Origin: Olleya sp. Bg11-27
GTDB lineage: Bacteria > Bacteroidota > Bacteroidia > Flavobacteriales > Flavobacteriaceae
DNA length: 64,000 nt
Assembly: GCF_002831645.1 (NCBI RefSeq)
Contig: NZ_CP025117.1
Coordinates: 62,001-126,000, forward strand
Direction: 5' to 3'
The notes beneath the pieces were generated by a model that had not been told where the DNA came from, searched no databases, and saw nothing but the letters and a program-made list of their open reading frames with translations. The position numbers and the translations under genes are program-made. Below are positions 1 to 8,882 of this stretch, piece by piece; positions within the stretch are counted from its first letter, which is position 1, and each line of letters starts with the position of its first letter.

Positions 1-47
1 CACTTACAACCATAAATATGATGGACTTATTATAATTCATTTTCAAG

Positions 48-82
48 TAAAAATCCCTTCAATAAAAAATATTGAAGGGATA
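48..82 (-). terminator. Rho-independent terminator after eda
   Basis: A perfect 12-bp stem (ATCCCTTCAATA at 53-64 pairing with 70-81) with an AAAAA loop is followed on the minus strand by five T. It lies just past the eda stop codon and closes the kdgK-eda unit. Confidence 0.85.
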
Positions 83-106
83 TATTTAATAGTGCTAAAT
101 AACGTA

Positions 107-772
107 TTATTTTAACGAATCTATAATTTTCAAAGTACTTTTTGTTGTGGATTCAATTTTACTTAAGTCGTACGTACCATTACTTTCTTTTGCAATTAGC
201 TTAGACCCTATACCGACACAGGTAACACCCGCATTAAACCAAGACTCAAGATTTTCTCTTGTTGGAGAAACACCACCTGTAGGCATAATACTAGTCCAAG
301 GTTGAGGCCCTTTTATTGCTTTAACAAAGTCAGCACCGTATGTTCCACCTGGAAATAATTTTACAATCTCACACCCTAGCTCCTCAGCGCGACAAATTTC
401 TGTCAATGTTCCGCATCCAGGAGACCACATTACTTTACGTCTATTACAAACGATAGCAATATCTTCTCTTAACACAGGAGTGACAATAAAATTAGCACCC
501 AAAGCCATAAACCTTGATGCAGAAGCTGCATCTGTTACAGACCCAACCCCAAGTATCATTCCTGGTAATTCTTTTGTTACATACTTGCTTAGTGCGTCAA
601 AAACTTCGTGAGCAAAATCGCCACGCGCTGTAAACTCTAATAATCTTGCTCCACCATCATAAACTGCTTTTACAATTGCTTTACTAATTTCTATATCGTC
701 ATTATAAAACAAAGGTACTAACCCTGTTTGTTTCATAACTTCTGCTACTTCTATTCTTGTGAAATTTGCCAT
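107..772 (-). CDS. eda: KDPG/KHG aldolase (2-dehydro-3-deoxyphosphogluconate aldolase)
   Basis: This class I aldolase cleaves 2-keto-3-deoxy-6-phosphogluconate to pyruvate and glyceraldehyde-3-phosphate, the last step of cytoplasmic alginate catabolism. It is 221 aa, normal for the family. The Schiff-base lysine is in IVKLFPG (Lys138), the family glutamate is in LLEFTAR (Glu46), and the phosphate-binding PTGGVSP follows at about 164-170. I chose the ATG at 772 over one at 814: the longer start would overlap the kdgK stop by 32 bases and add 14 non-family residues, whereas 772 leaves a 10-base gap. It is the distal gene of the kdgK-eda pair. Confidence 0.95.
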   Translation of the reverse strand: MANFTRIEVAEVMKQTGLVPLFYNDDIEISKAIVKAVYDGGARLLEFTARGDFAHEVFDALSKYVTKELPGMILGVGSVTDAASASRFMALGANFIVTPVLREDIAIVCNRRKVMWSPGCGTLTEICRAEELGCEIVKLFPGGTYGADFVKAIKGPQPWTSIMPTGGVSPTRENLESWFNAGVTCVGIGSKLIAKESNGTYDLSKIESTTKSTLKIIDSLK

Positions 773-782
773 TTTATTTTTT

Positions 783-1805
783 TTATCTTGAAACTTTACC
801 TGAAGAATCTCCACTTAATAATTTTTCGATATCATCCAGTGTTATTAAATTACAATCACCCGAAATGGTGTGCTTTAAGCAGCACGCTGCTACCGCAATG
901 TTTAAAGCTCTTTGCTTATCATCTTCATTATTAACTAATCCGTAAATTAATCCTCCCATAAAAGCATCACCACTACCTACTCTATCTACAACTGGAGTTA
1001 CTTCTTTAACATCTGCATTATAAATAGTTTTTCCATCGTATAAAATCCCACCAATACGTTGATGAGATGCACTTACAGAATATCTTAATGTAGTAGCCGC
1101 TGTGTGTAAATTAGGACATAATTTAAATATTTGATCATATAAAAACGGTAATGATTTTTCGTTTTGATAATTAGGATTTACTTTATCTTTTCCTAACATA
1201 AAAAATGCCGTATCGATATCCCCTAAAATGATATTGCTATATTTTAAAAGCTCTGGCATTATTTGATTGGGCTCTTTACCATATTGCCACAGTTTAGATC
1301 TATAGTTTAAATCTGAAGAAATAGTAATCCCTAATTTATGAGCCACTTTAATTGCTTCTAAACATTCGTCAGCAGCAGATTGCGAAATTGCAGGCGTAAT
1401 ACCGCTCCAATGAAACCATGTCGCTCCTTTTAAAACGTTTTCCCAGTCTATCGCCCCTTTAACAATAGTAGACATAGAACTATGTGCTCTATCATAAACA
1501 ACATTACTACCACGGGTCCCTGCTCCTGTTTCTAGATAATAAATACCTAATCTATCTCCACCATAGATTACATTTTTAGACTCTACGTTAAATTTACGCA
1601 TCTCTTTAAGTGCACAAGCACCAATTTCGTTATCAGGTAGTCTGGTAACAAATTCGGCTGGTATACCATAATTTGCTAATGATACTGCGACATTAAATTC
1701 TCCTCCTCCATAAGAGGCTGCAAATTTATTTGCTTGAGAAAATCTTAAATGACGCTCTGTAGAGAGTCTTAACATAATTTCTCCGAATGTGACAATTTTA
1801 CTCAT
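783..1805 (-). CDS. kdgK: 2-keto-3-deoxygluconate kinase (PfkB family)
   Basis: It phosphorylates KDG to KDPG with ATP, feeding the aldolase encoded 10 bases downstream. The protein has 340 aa and both PfkB/ribokinase signatures: GGGEFNVA near residues 33-40 and DRVGSGDAF, with the catalytic base Asp280. The assignment to KDG rather than another sugar rests on the family match plus the adjacent eda, DEH-type reductase and uronate permease. A 238-base upstream gap with inverted repeats probably holds its own promoter. Confidence 0.92.
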   Translation of the reverse strand: MSKIVTFGEIMLRLSTERHLRFSQANKFAASYGGGEFNVAVSLANYGIPAEFVTRLPDNEIGACALKEMRKFNVESKNVIYGGDRLGIYYLETGAGTRGSNVVYDRAHSSMSTIVKGAIDWENVLKGATWFHWSGITPAISQSAADECLEAIKVAHKLGITISSDLNYRSKLWQYGKEPNQIMPELLKYSNIILGDIDTAFFMLGKDKVNPNYQNEKSLPFLYDQIFKLCPNLHTAATTLRYSVSASHQRIGGILYDGKTIYNADVKEVTPVVDRVGSGDAFMGGLIYGLVNNEDDKQRALNIAVAACCLKHTISGDCNLITLDDIEKLLSGDSSGKVSR

Positions 1806-1839
1806 TTTATAAATTTGATTACTATTCTATTTTAAAAAA

Positions 1840-1928
1840 ACTAAATAGTTTTATTTTTTAAAATCTTTATTAAAAATAAACTATTACAGTTTAAAAAAAG
1901 ACGCTCTTAAAAAATAAAACTATTTAGT
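1840..1928. repeat. Perfect 22-bp inverted repeat upstream of kdgK
   Basis: The arms at 1840-1861 (starting ACTAAATAGTTTTATT) and 1907-1928 are exact reverse complements separated by 45 bases. A degraded copy of the second arm lies between them at about 1869-1889. The repeat sits in the leader/promoter region of kdgK-eda, so a regulatory role or a transcript hairpin is possible. No T-run follows, so it is not a standard terminator. Confidence 0.6.
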
Positions 1929-1936
1929 ATACTAAA
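1923..1936. promoter_or_regulatory. Candidate FadR/GntR-type operator upstream of kdgK-eda
   Basis: TTTAGTATACTAAA is a perfect 14-bp palindrome. Its core fits the TTnGTnTACnAA pattern shared with the stronger TTGGTTTACCAA sites in front of the lyase and susC operons. It overlaps the distal arm of the 22-bp inverted repeat. Function is inferred from pattern and position only. Confidence 0.4.
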
Positions 1937-2043
1937 ACTTATATCACAATTTAGCTAAAAACTCACGCTTCTTTACGAGCAACATTACTTTGAATGTGAC
2001 ATAAAGTTTTATTAACTGCTAAATATGCTATTTAAAATTTAAT

Positions 2044-2808
2044 TTAAATTCCTAAAGCTTGACCACCCCCAATTTGGATAGTTTCTGCTGTAATGAAAGA
2101 GGCATCCTTACTTGCTAAGAATGAGATTACTCCAGCAACATCTTCTGGCTGACCTAATCTACCTAACATGATATTATTTGCCCAAGAAGCGAAAACTTCT
2201 GGTTTAGTTGCTTTAATTTGCGCGTGAAATGGTGTATCAATAGTACCAGGTGATACTGCATTTACTCTAATACCGTATTCAGCCAAATCCTTAGCTAATG
2301 CTCTTGTAATAGCATGAACACCAGCTTTAGATGTTCCATAGATACCTGCTCCTGGCCCACCTGCAGTCCATCCTGCATTAGATGTGTAATTAATTATTGA
2401 AGGATGCTCACCTGATTTAAGGAAAGGTATTGCTGCTCTTGATGCATAAAATACAGAATCCAAGTTTAAAGCCATTACGTTTTTATAAAATTCGGTAGTC
2501 ATTTCTTCAAATCTAGAACGACCTCCTAATCCACCTGCATTGTTTACAAGTACATCAATTCTACCATATTTATTTCCTATCGCTTGAATATTAGACGTTA
2601 CTTCAGCTTCATTTGTTACATCAAAACCATAGTATTCTGCAGTGATTCCTTCTGCTTTCAACACTTCTAATTTTTCAGCTCCCGCTTTATCATCTATACC
2701 ATTTAAAACTACAGTATACCCATCTTTACCTAATCTTTTTGCTACTTCAAAACCGATACCTCCTGTTGCTCCTGTTACTATTGCAACTTTTCCTGTTGTA
2801 TTACTCAT
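2044..2808 (-). CDS. SDR-family oxidoreductase, probable DEH (4-deoxy-L-erythro-5-hexoseulose uronate) reductase
   Basis: A classical short-chain dehydrogenase of 254 aa. It has the cofactor motif TGATGGIG (12-19), NNAGG (89-93), and a catalytic set of Ser143, Tyr157 and Lys161 in YGTSK. In alginate loci such an enzyme reduces DEH to 2-keto-3-deoxygluconate with NAD(P)H, and this gene sits between the uronate permease and kdgK, which supports that role. The KduD-type reaction on a related pectin intermediate is the alternative. It lies 59 bases downstream of the MFS gene, presumably in the same transcript. Confidence 0.85.
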   Translation of the reverse strand: MSNTTGKVAIVTGATGGIGFEVAKRLGKDGYTVVLNGIDDKAGAEKLEVLKAEGITAEYYGFDVTNEAEVTSNIQAIGNKYGRIDVLVNNAGGLGGRSRFEEMTTEFYKNVMALNLDSVFYASRAAIPFLKSGEHPSIINYTSNAGWTAGGPGAGIYGTSKAGVHAITRALAKDLAEYGIRVNAVSPGTIDTPFHAQIKATKPEVFASWANNIMLGRLGQPEDVAGVISFLASKDASFITAETIQIGGGQALGI

Positions 2809-2867
2809 TTTTATATGTGTTTAATTTATTTTTAATTTTTATGTTGAATTCTATCCAACAACTTTGA

Positions 2868-4493
2868 TTATGTTCTAGGTTTTAAAGGTTCAATTTTAGG
2901 ACATAATATCCAAACCGCTAATAACGCGATTATTGCTAATGCTCCACCTATTATAAATGCAGGTGTATAATTACCACCTGTTGTTATAAATGTCACTAAA
3001 AGCGTCAATCCAGCTGCGCCAAGTTTAGCCGCCATACCAGCAAAACCTGAAAGTGTGCCCACTATTTTACCTCCAAAAAGATCACTTGGAAGTGTTTGAA
3101 TATTTCCTATAGCTACTTGAAAACCAAATAATAATATAGCCATAATTATAATTGCAATTAATGCTGCAGTATTTCGAGCCTTATTAATTTCTGATAAAGA
3201 CGCAAGAGCTGCAATTCCAACATCTGAAGGTGGTCCATATTTTGGCAATAAACGTTCTTCTTTTGTTGCATCTGCTTTTGGTGTTTTCCAAACAGCAGAT
3301 TGATATGCTTTCTTAAATCTAGAATTAGATTTAATTTCATTAATGTTATTTCCCGCAATGTCTTCAATAAAATCTTTATCCAATTTTAAATCTTTGAATG
3401 CGTCATTATCCATTATCTTTTTAACTTGTGAATCAGCCATTGTTACAGCAGCAGATTCCTCAACTCCAAAAACCCCTAAAACTTGAGGTGCACCAGGAAA
3501 TTTTAATAGAATAAAACATGGAATCATTATTACACATCCCAATGTAATAACATACTTACGGGTCTTATCCACAGTCCATCCAAAATTGAGCTTCTTTTGA
3601 GCAAGCAAACCACCATACCATGCACCAATCATTGCTCCTACATAAGGAACCCAAGCTGAAAATGCAATTTCTTTTACATTCATACCAAATACCTCAGATA
3701 GATATATAGGAATCCAAACGATAAATAACCACCAAATAGGATCAAGTGCTGCCGAAGCAATTATTACTCCCCAACTTTCTTTATGTTTAAGCAACTCTCC
3801 AGTATCAGGCACATATCCTTCATCATAATTACCATCTTCATCAAGATCTTGATTTTTTTGTCCAGAAAGGATATATTTTCTTTCATCATCAGACAACCAA
3901 GGATGTGTCTTTGGACCTGATTTTACAATGAACAACCAAGGTAATAGCCATAATAATCCAAGTACACCTACAACTATAAAAATGGATTTCCATTCTAAAT
4001 AAGCAGAAAGCAAGCCAATAACTGGATAAGCAACAATACCTCCAATAGCTGCTCCTGAATTAAAAACGCCTTGAGCTAGTGCTCTCTCTTTTGTTGGAAA
4101 CCATTCTGCATTAGCTTTAGCAGCTCCAGGCCAATTACCTGCTTCCGCTAAACCTAATATTGATCTAAAAATTGAAAAACTTAACATCCCTTGGGCTAAT
4201 GCATGAAACATAGTTGCTACAGACCAAACACCAATAGACAAAGCAAATCCCATTCTAGTACCTATCCAGTCAAAAATTTTACCAAAAAGCGCTTGACCTC
4301 CGGCATAAGACAATATAAAGACTGTTGATATGGTACCAAAAATAACCTTATGTCCATCCTTGTCCATCTCAGGAAATAAATCTTTAGCAATGTCAGGCCA
4401 TAGTGCTCCAAAAGCTTGTCTATCTATATAATTTACCACTGCAGCTAAAGCCACCAGTCCTACTACCCACCATCTTAATCCTTTTACTTTCAT
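2868..4493 (-). CDS. MFS hexuronate-type transporter, probable DEH/uronate permease
   Basis: A 541-aa inner-membrane permease of the anion:cation symporter/ExuT-like branch of the major facilitator superfamily. The N-terminus has VNYIDRQAFGALWPDIAKDL, and the loop 2-3 region GKIFDWIGTRMGF follows. About 12 membrane segments are visible. It probably carries unsaturated monouronate/DEH from periplasm to cytoplasm in this alginate locus. It is longer than usual because of a hydrophilic insertion at residues about 332-438 between membrane segments 9 and 10, predicted on the periplasmic side. It heads the MFS-SDR unit, with gntR 140 bases upstream in the same direction. Confidence 0.87.
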   Translation of the reverse strand: MKVKGLRWWVVGLVALAAVVNYIDRQAFGALWPDIAKDLFPEMDKDGHKVIFGTISTVFILSYAGGQALFGKIFDWIGTRMGFALSIGVWSVATMFHALAQGMLSFSIFRSILGLAEAGNWPGAAKANAEWFPTKERALAQGVFNSGAAIGGIVAYPVIGLLSAYLEWKSIFIVVGVLGLLWLLPWLFIVKSGPKTHPWLSDDERKYILSGQKNQDLDEDGNYDEGYVPDTGELLKHKESWGVIIASAALDPIWWLFIVWIPIYLSEVFGMNVKEIAFSAWVPYVGAMIGAWYGGLLAQKKLNFGWTVDKTRKYVITLGCVIMIPCFILLKFPGAPQVLGVFGVEESAAVTMADSQVKKIMDNDAFKDLKLDKDFIEDIAGNNINEIKSNSRFKKAYQSAVWKTPKADATKEERLLPKYGPPSDVGIAALASLSEINKARNTAALIAIIIMAILLFGFQVAIGNIQTLPSDLFGGKIVGTLSGFAGMAAKLGAAGLTLLVTFITTGGNYTPAFIIGGALAIIALLAVWILCPKIEPLKPRT

Positions 4494-4531
4494 AAGGTTT
4501 TTTAATTTTTAAAATAAAACATCTAACAGGA

Positions 4532-4552
4532 TATTTAGGAACAAACTAAATA
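4532..4552. repeat. Small inverted repeat upstream of the MFS gene
   Basis: TATTTAG (4532-4538) and CTAAATA (4546-4552) are perfect 7-bp arms around a 7-base spacer, 39 bases upstream of the permease start. The CTAAATA element also occurs in the inverted repeat before kdgK and near the gntR promoter, so it may be a shared regulatory element. Evidence is limited to sequence. Confidence 0.3.
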
Positions 4553-4632
4553 CCAGCACATTAGACTGATCTGTAATAAATTTGAATAATTGTAATTTAA
4601 AGAAGTGTTACCTTAAATTAATTTCTATATGT

Positions 4633-5334
4633 CTATAAATTGTAACAATATTTATACAATTCGTTAAAGTGATTTTTCATTGCCTGCTTTGCTCCAACGG
4701 GATCTTGCTTTTTAATCGCGTCGAAGATTAGTTGGTGTTCTGCAATAGCCCCTCCTGATAAATTTTTATCACAAACATGATATTTTTCAAAATTTGTAAT
4801 AATTTCAGGGGTGATTATTAACATGAACGTATTCATAGTCCTATTTCCACTAGCCTTTGCTATCGCTAAATGGAATAGTAAATCTTCCTGAACAGCATCT
4901 TCTTTATTCTTAACTTTATTACTATAAGCATCTAAAGCTATTTTCATCTTCTCTAAATCTTCATTTGTACGTCTTAAAGCTGCTAGCCTTACCGTTTTTA
5001 ATTCTAATAAAATTCTAGTTTCAACTAAATCTTTAAATTCTGGAGATTCTAATCTTAAGATATCTTCTATCATTCCATTCATAGCAATAACTCCGATATT
5101 TGCTACAAAAGTTCCGCTTTGCGGAATGGATTTCAATAAACCATAAAATTCTAATTTTTGAATGGCCTCCCTTACATTACTCCTTGAAACTTCAAACTTT
5201 TCAGATAGCACACGTTCCGCAGGTAACTTATCTCCAGGTTCAAGATTTTTAATATTTATTAAATCTCTTATCTGAGCAATAATTTGCTTTTGTAAGCTAA
5301 AATTTTCATTTTTTGTAAGGACTTCCAATTTCAT
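4633..5334 (-). CDS. GntR-family (FadR subfamily) transcriptional regulator of the alginate locus
   Basis: 233 aa with an N-terminal winged helix-turn-helix (about 12-78, including LEPGDKLPAERVLSEKFEVS and SRSNVREAIQKLE) and a C-terminal all-helical FCD ligand domain (about 95-220). FadR-subfamily proteins such as UxuR/ExuR respond to uronate metabolites and bind TGGTnnACCA-type sites. Tandem sites of that kind occur at three promoters in this locus, which makes this protein the obvious candidate. It lies between the susCD-PL7 operon and the catabolic genes. The ligand (DEH, KDG or KDPG) is unknown. Confidence 0.9.
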   Translation of the reverse strand: MKLEVLTKNENFSLQKQIIAQIRDLINIKNLEPGDKLPAERVLSEKFEVSRSNVREAIQKLEFYGLLKSIPQSGTFVANIGVIAMNGMIEDILRLESPEFKDLVETRILLELKTVRLAALRRTNEDLEKMKIALDAYSNKVKNKEDAVQEDLLFHLAIAKASGNRTMNTFMLIITPEIITNFEKYHVCDKNLSGGAIAEHQLIFDAIKKQDPVGAKQAMKNHFNELYKYCYNL

Positions 5335-5367
5335 ATAAATAATATTTTATTTATTCTATTATACCTT

Positions 5368-5375
5368 CAAATTTA
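5368..5375 (-). promoter_or_regulatory. Candidate -7 box of the gntR promoter
   Basis: On the minus strand the bases read TAAATTTG, an exact match to the Bacteroidota TAnnTTTG element, 33 bases upstream of the gntR start. No good TTG element is seen at the expected spacing, so support is partial. Confidence 0.4.
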
Positions 5376-5410
5376 CTAAATATGAACAAATCTTTTATAG
5401 AATTATTTAG

Positions 5411-5448
5411 TTAAACTTTACAGTTTCCTCTATACCTGTAAAGCTTAA
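5411..5448. repeat. 13-bp inverted repeat between PL7 and gntR
   Basis: TTAAACTTTACAG (5411-5423) and CTGTAAAGCTTAA (5436-5448) form a stem with one mismatch and a 12-base loop. It lies 31 bases past the stop of the first PL7 gene and upstream of gntR. No T-run follows on either strand. It may be the 3'-end structure of the susC operon mRNA or an operator. Confidence 0.45.
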
Positions 5449-5479
5449 CTTAAATAAAAGACTAATCATAATATTTCTT

Positions 5480-6382
5480 TTAATGTGTCACTTCTAAATC
5501 ATAAAATCTAACCTTTGCAAAGGCACCTTCGTCTCTGGTTTGAAAATAATTTCCTGCTTTAAAATAATTTTCAAAAACACCCCATTTTTTCATATGAATA
5601 TTTTCGTATACTTTAAACTCGTTTTTATTCAATATAACAACCATTTTACCATCAGAAACCTCAACCTCTAAAGTGAATTTTCCAAATCCAACTTCTTGTT
5701 CAAAATTAAATCCTTCATCATCCCCCCACGCTTCTTCATGTAACATCTCTTCTGGGGTAGAACTTAAATTTTTAAGCACTTTTGTTTTAACTCTAATTTT
5801 CCCTTTATCCCAATATACTTTAAGTATTGGAGGTGCATTATTGTCTTTTTCTCCTATTAAATCTCGCTGCTCATTTGTTAACCTGCCATGAATCTGCATA
5901 ATTATAACACGATGATACTTACCTTCACTATCTTTTGATATATCATCAATAGCAAGTTTACCTTTCATGTAACCTCCATCTTTAAACGTCCAATTTACAT
6001 TATTCTCTCCAGAGACCATTTGTTCTCGTAGTTCTGATCTAGAATATTTAGTATTAGCAGTCGTTGCCTTACTAGGAAAAGCATAAAACACTAATGCTCC
6101 CCTTGTTGAATCATTATACATATAAGGTTTTAAAGACTCATTGGTAGCATAATTTATAATTTCAGGAGGCGAAACCTCTTGAGGTTTTTTACCATTACCA
6201 CCAGGTGTTGTTACTTTCCAATGGGTCAAGTCTATTTCTGGAAGTTTAATTTTCTTCTTCTTTTTACGTTTCTTTTTAGATTTTACTTCCGTCTCTTTTG
6301 TACTAACTTGACTAGATTGGCAGTTAGCATTTAAGACTGAAACAAACACAAACAAGACAATTAATTTAAGTTTTATACGCAT
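5480..6382 (-). CDS. Alginate lyase, polysaccharide lyase family 7
   Basis: 300 aa. The three conserved PL7 jelly-roll motifs are present: YSRSELRE (113-120), QIH (163-165) and YFKAGNY (273-279), which carry the catalytic Arg, Gln, His and Tyr. In this family QIH rather than QVH is usually linked to cutting guluronate-containing stretches. The N-terminus is a secretion signal ending near NANC (Cys21); the lipobox is non-canonical, so surface lipid anchoring is possible but unsure. An unusual lysine/arginine-rich stretch (about 34-46) links the signal to the catalytic domain. It is the last gene of the susC-susD-PKD-PL7 operon, 32 bases after the PKD gene. Confidence 0.93.
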   Translation of the reverse strand: MRIKLKLIVLFVFVSVLNANCQSSQVSTKETEVKSKKKRKKKKKIKLPEIDLTHWKVTTPGGNGKKPQEVSPPEIINYATNESLKPYMYNDSTRGALVFYAFPSKATTANTKYSRSELREQMVSGENNVNWTFKDGGYMKGKLAIDDISKDSEGKYHRVIIMQIHGRLTNEQRDLIGEKDNNAPPILKVYWDKGKIRVKTKVLKNLSSTPEEMLHEEAWGDDEGFNFEQEVGFGKFTLEVEVSDGKMVVILNKNEFKVYENIHMKKWGVFENYFKAGNYFQTRDEGAFAKVRFYDLEVTH

Positions 6383-6414
6383 ATGCTTCAGTCTTTATTT
6401 TTAAAATAATATAT

Positions 6415-7410
6415 TTAGTTAACTGCTTCAATAGTAACAGAATCTGCTCTTATCTCTTCATCTCCTCCTGTATATCCATAAGTACCAATACTATCACCAC
6501 CAACACCTCTAATAAATAAAGCAACACTGTCATTAGCCCCTGCGTTAAATGTATAAGTATAAGTATTATAATCTTCATTATTTGGATTAGAGATAGACTC
6601 TACTAAAAGATTATTTGCAACATCTTCTACTTGCGTAACACTAGTATAACCATAACCTGAACTAGGAAACTCTGTAGCTGTTGCATAATAAGTTGGAGTA
6701 TAATTAGCGATATAACCAGCCCCCGCTAAAACTCTAACTTCAAGCATAGCAGGAAATGCACCTCCTACTGTAAGACTTTTAAAAGAAGATACTAAAGTAA
6801 TTCTATAATCAGCATTTGGTGTAACTGCAAATTCTTGATAAACATGATCAGGCTCATTATTATCAAATTTAACAACATTATCACTACCTCCATTACCCGA
6901 ACTAGATTCGCCTTGCTCCCCTATATCATCATTATCCCAACCTGAACAAGAACAATCACTTGAACTACCATTATTTTTAGGTAATTTATCAAAATCTGCA
7001 TTAACTAATATTGGATCAGCAACTAGTGGCTCATCTGGCTCTACAACATTAAATGTTTCAGAATATGAACTTACAACCCCTAAATTATCTGAAGCGGTTA
7101 AAGACACTGTATATGTCCCTTCTCCTGGATAAGTCGTTGCGCCGTCAACTTCTGACGACACCTGTCCATTACCAAAGTCCCAAGCGTAAGTTGTAGCACT
7201 TGTAGAGGCATTAGCAAAAGAATAATTTCTCCAAGCATCTCCTACACCTTGTCCCTGAGAAACAGTAAATAAAGCATTAGGAGGTGTTTCATCTGCTATA
7301 GAATTTGCACCAATTGGTTCAAACTGCTCTAAATCTTCACAGCTATTAAACATTGAAAGAGTTGCCACTGCAACAACTGACAAAAAACTATTTTTTATTA
7401 GATTTTTCAT
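6415..7410 (-). CDS. PKD-domain lipoprotein, probable surface alginate-binding protein
   Basis: 331 aa. A lipoprotein signal ends SMFNSC (Cys24), followed by a PKD domain (about 45-125, with TTYAWDFGNG) and a C-terminal beta-rich region (about 135-331) that looks like a carbohydrate-binding module, although I cannot name the family. Its position directly after susD is where PULs encode surface glycan-binding proteins, so a role in catching alginate at the cell surface is inferred. No catalytic motif is recognised. It lies 17 bases downstream of susD. Confidence 0.75.
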   Translation of the reverse strand: MKNLIKNSFLSVVAVATLSMFNSCEDLEQFEPIGANSIADETPPNALFTVSQGQGVGDAWRNYSFANASTSATTYAWDFGNGQVSSEVDGATTYPGEGTYTVSLTASDNLGVVSSYSETFNVVEPDEPLVADPILVNADFDKLPKNNGSSSDCSCSGWDNDDIGEQGESSSGNGGSDNVVKFDNNEPDHVYQEFAVTPNADYRITLVSSFKSLTVGGAFPAMLEVRVLAGAGYIANYTPTYYATATEFPSSGYGYTSVTQVEDVANNLLVESISNPNNEDYNTYTYTFNAGANDSVALFIRGVGGDSIGTYGYTGGDEEIRADSVTIEAVN

Positions 7411-7427
7411 TGATTTATTTTTTTTTA

Positions 7428-8867
7428 TTAGTAACCAGGGTTTTGTCCTAAAACACCTTGACTTAAGTTAATTTCTCTTTGTGGTATTGGTAATAAAAGA
7501 TCTGCTGCAGTAAAATTAGCATTTGTTGCAGTTGAAAAAGCAGACAATACATTTTGAGCTTCACCAAAACGAATTAAGTCATATAATCTATGATTTTCAA
7601 AAGCTAATTCCACACGTCTTTCATCCAATAACTCTTGCTTAGTTATTCCAGCAGGCGCGTCTACTGTTGGCATATTAGCTCTTAACCTAATAGCATTAAA
7701 TGAATCTCTAGCGGCTTGAGAAGTTGTAGAACTACCTCCTGCCATAATAGCTTCAACGTGCATTAAAAGCACATCTGCATAACGTAGTACAATCCAATCG
7801 TTACCAGCAGAAGTTGGGTCTGTTGATGTAGCAGCAATACCTAAAGAACTATCTCCATCAGGAATATACTTAGCATTTTGAAACTGTGTAGGTTGTTCTA
7901 TATCTACTCTATAAGAGTAAGGTGTTCTATCTCCTCCAAATGCATCTAAAGCCGTTCTAACATCCGCTGTGGCATAATTCACACCACTAGTTCTACCAAC
8001 AGCATTAAGAAACTCTGCAGAGAACCCTTGACTATCTTGTGAATCTCCAACATATCCAATCGAAAAGATAATCTCATTGTTCAATTCATTATAGAAAACA
8101 TCTTTAAAATCACTTTCTAATGCAAACCCACTAGCCATTACTTGTTCACATAAAATTTGCGCATCCAAATAATTAACTCCTGTTGTTAAATATACTTTAG
8201 CTAACAAAGCTTGTGCGCCTGCTTTAGACGCTCTTGATTTAGATGAATTGTCAATACCACTATCAATAGCTTCTAACAAATCGCTTTCAATTAAATCATA
8301 AACCGAAGCGGTGTCAACTCTAGTAAACTGAATAGCTGTATCTGTAGGTGATAGAATTGAAGTTACCAAAGGAATATCCCCAAATAAACGTACTAGATTA
8401 AAATAAGCATAAGCACGTACAAATTTAGCTTCTCCTTCAATCTTAGCTCTATTTGCATCGGATGCTACATCTAAATTTGCTAAAACAGTGTTTGCTCTAA
8501 AAATAATATTATAAAAACTTATATAATAATCTGAAACAATACCATTTGTTGCTTGAATAGTAAAATTCTCAAACTGAGCAGATTCACCTTCACTACTTTT
8601 TGTTCGACTATTATCACTACGCATCTCTGTAATATAAAATTCATACTGTATACCATGATTATCATCAGTATCAGTAGAATTTACACCTTGAATTCCGTCA
8701 TACATATTAACAAGTGCTGTTTCTAAATCGTCTTCACTTTCAAAAGACGTTGCTGCATTTAATACAGAACTAGGCTCAGGGCTTAAATAATCCTCGCAAG
8801 AGGTAATAGTAAAAAGGACAAAACCTACTACTACTATATGCTTTATTTTATTTATTATATTTTTCAT
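7428..8867 (-). CDS. susD: SusD-like outer-membrane starch-binding-type lipoprotein (RagB/SusD family)
   Basis: 479 aa. A lipobox ends FTITSC (Cys24), then EDYLSPEPSS and the typical N-terminal SusD repeats with TPR-like helices (KFVRAYAYFNLVRLFGDIPL). The conserved C-terminal ERRVELAFENHRLYDLIRFG block is also present. The protein forms the lid of the SusC transporter and captures oligosaccharides, here presumably alginate oligomers. It starts 15 bases after susC. The symbol is used in its generic family sense. Confidence 0.95.
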   Translation of the reverse strand: MKNIINKIKHIVVVGFVLFTITSCEDYLSPEPSSVLNAATSFESEDDLETALVNMYDGIQGVNSTDTDDNHGIQYEFYITEMRSDNSRTKSSEGESAQFENFTIQATNGIVSDYYISFYNIIFRANTVLANLDVASDANRAKIEGEAKFVRAYAYFNLVRLFGDIPLVTSILSPTDTAIQFTRVDTASVYDLIESDLLEAIDSGIDNSSKSRASKAGAQALLAKVYLTTGVNYLDAQILCEQVMASGFALESDFKDVFYNELNNEIIFSIGYVGDSQDSQGFSAEFLNAVGRTSGVNYATADVRTALDAFGGDRTPYSYRVDIEQPTQFQNAKYIPDGDSSLGIAATSTDPTSAGNDWIVLRYADVLLMHVEAIMAGGSSTTSQAARDSFNAIRLRANMPTVDAPAGITKQELLDERRVELAFENHRLYDLIRFGEAQNVLSAFSTATNANFTAADLLLPIPQREINLSQGVLGQNPGY

Positions 8868-8882
8868 GTTTAATTTGTTTTT

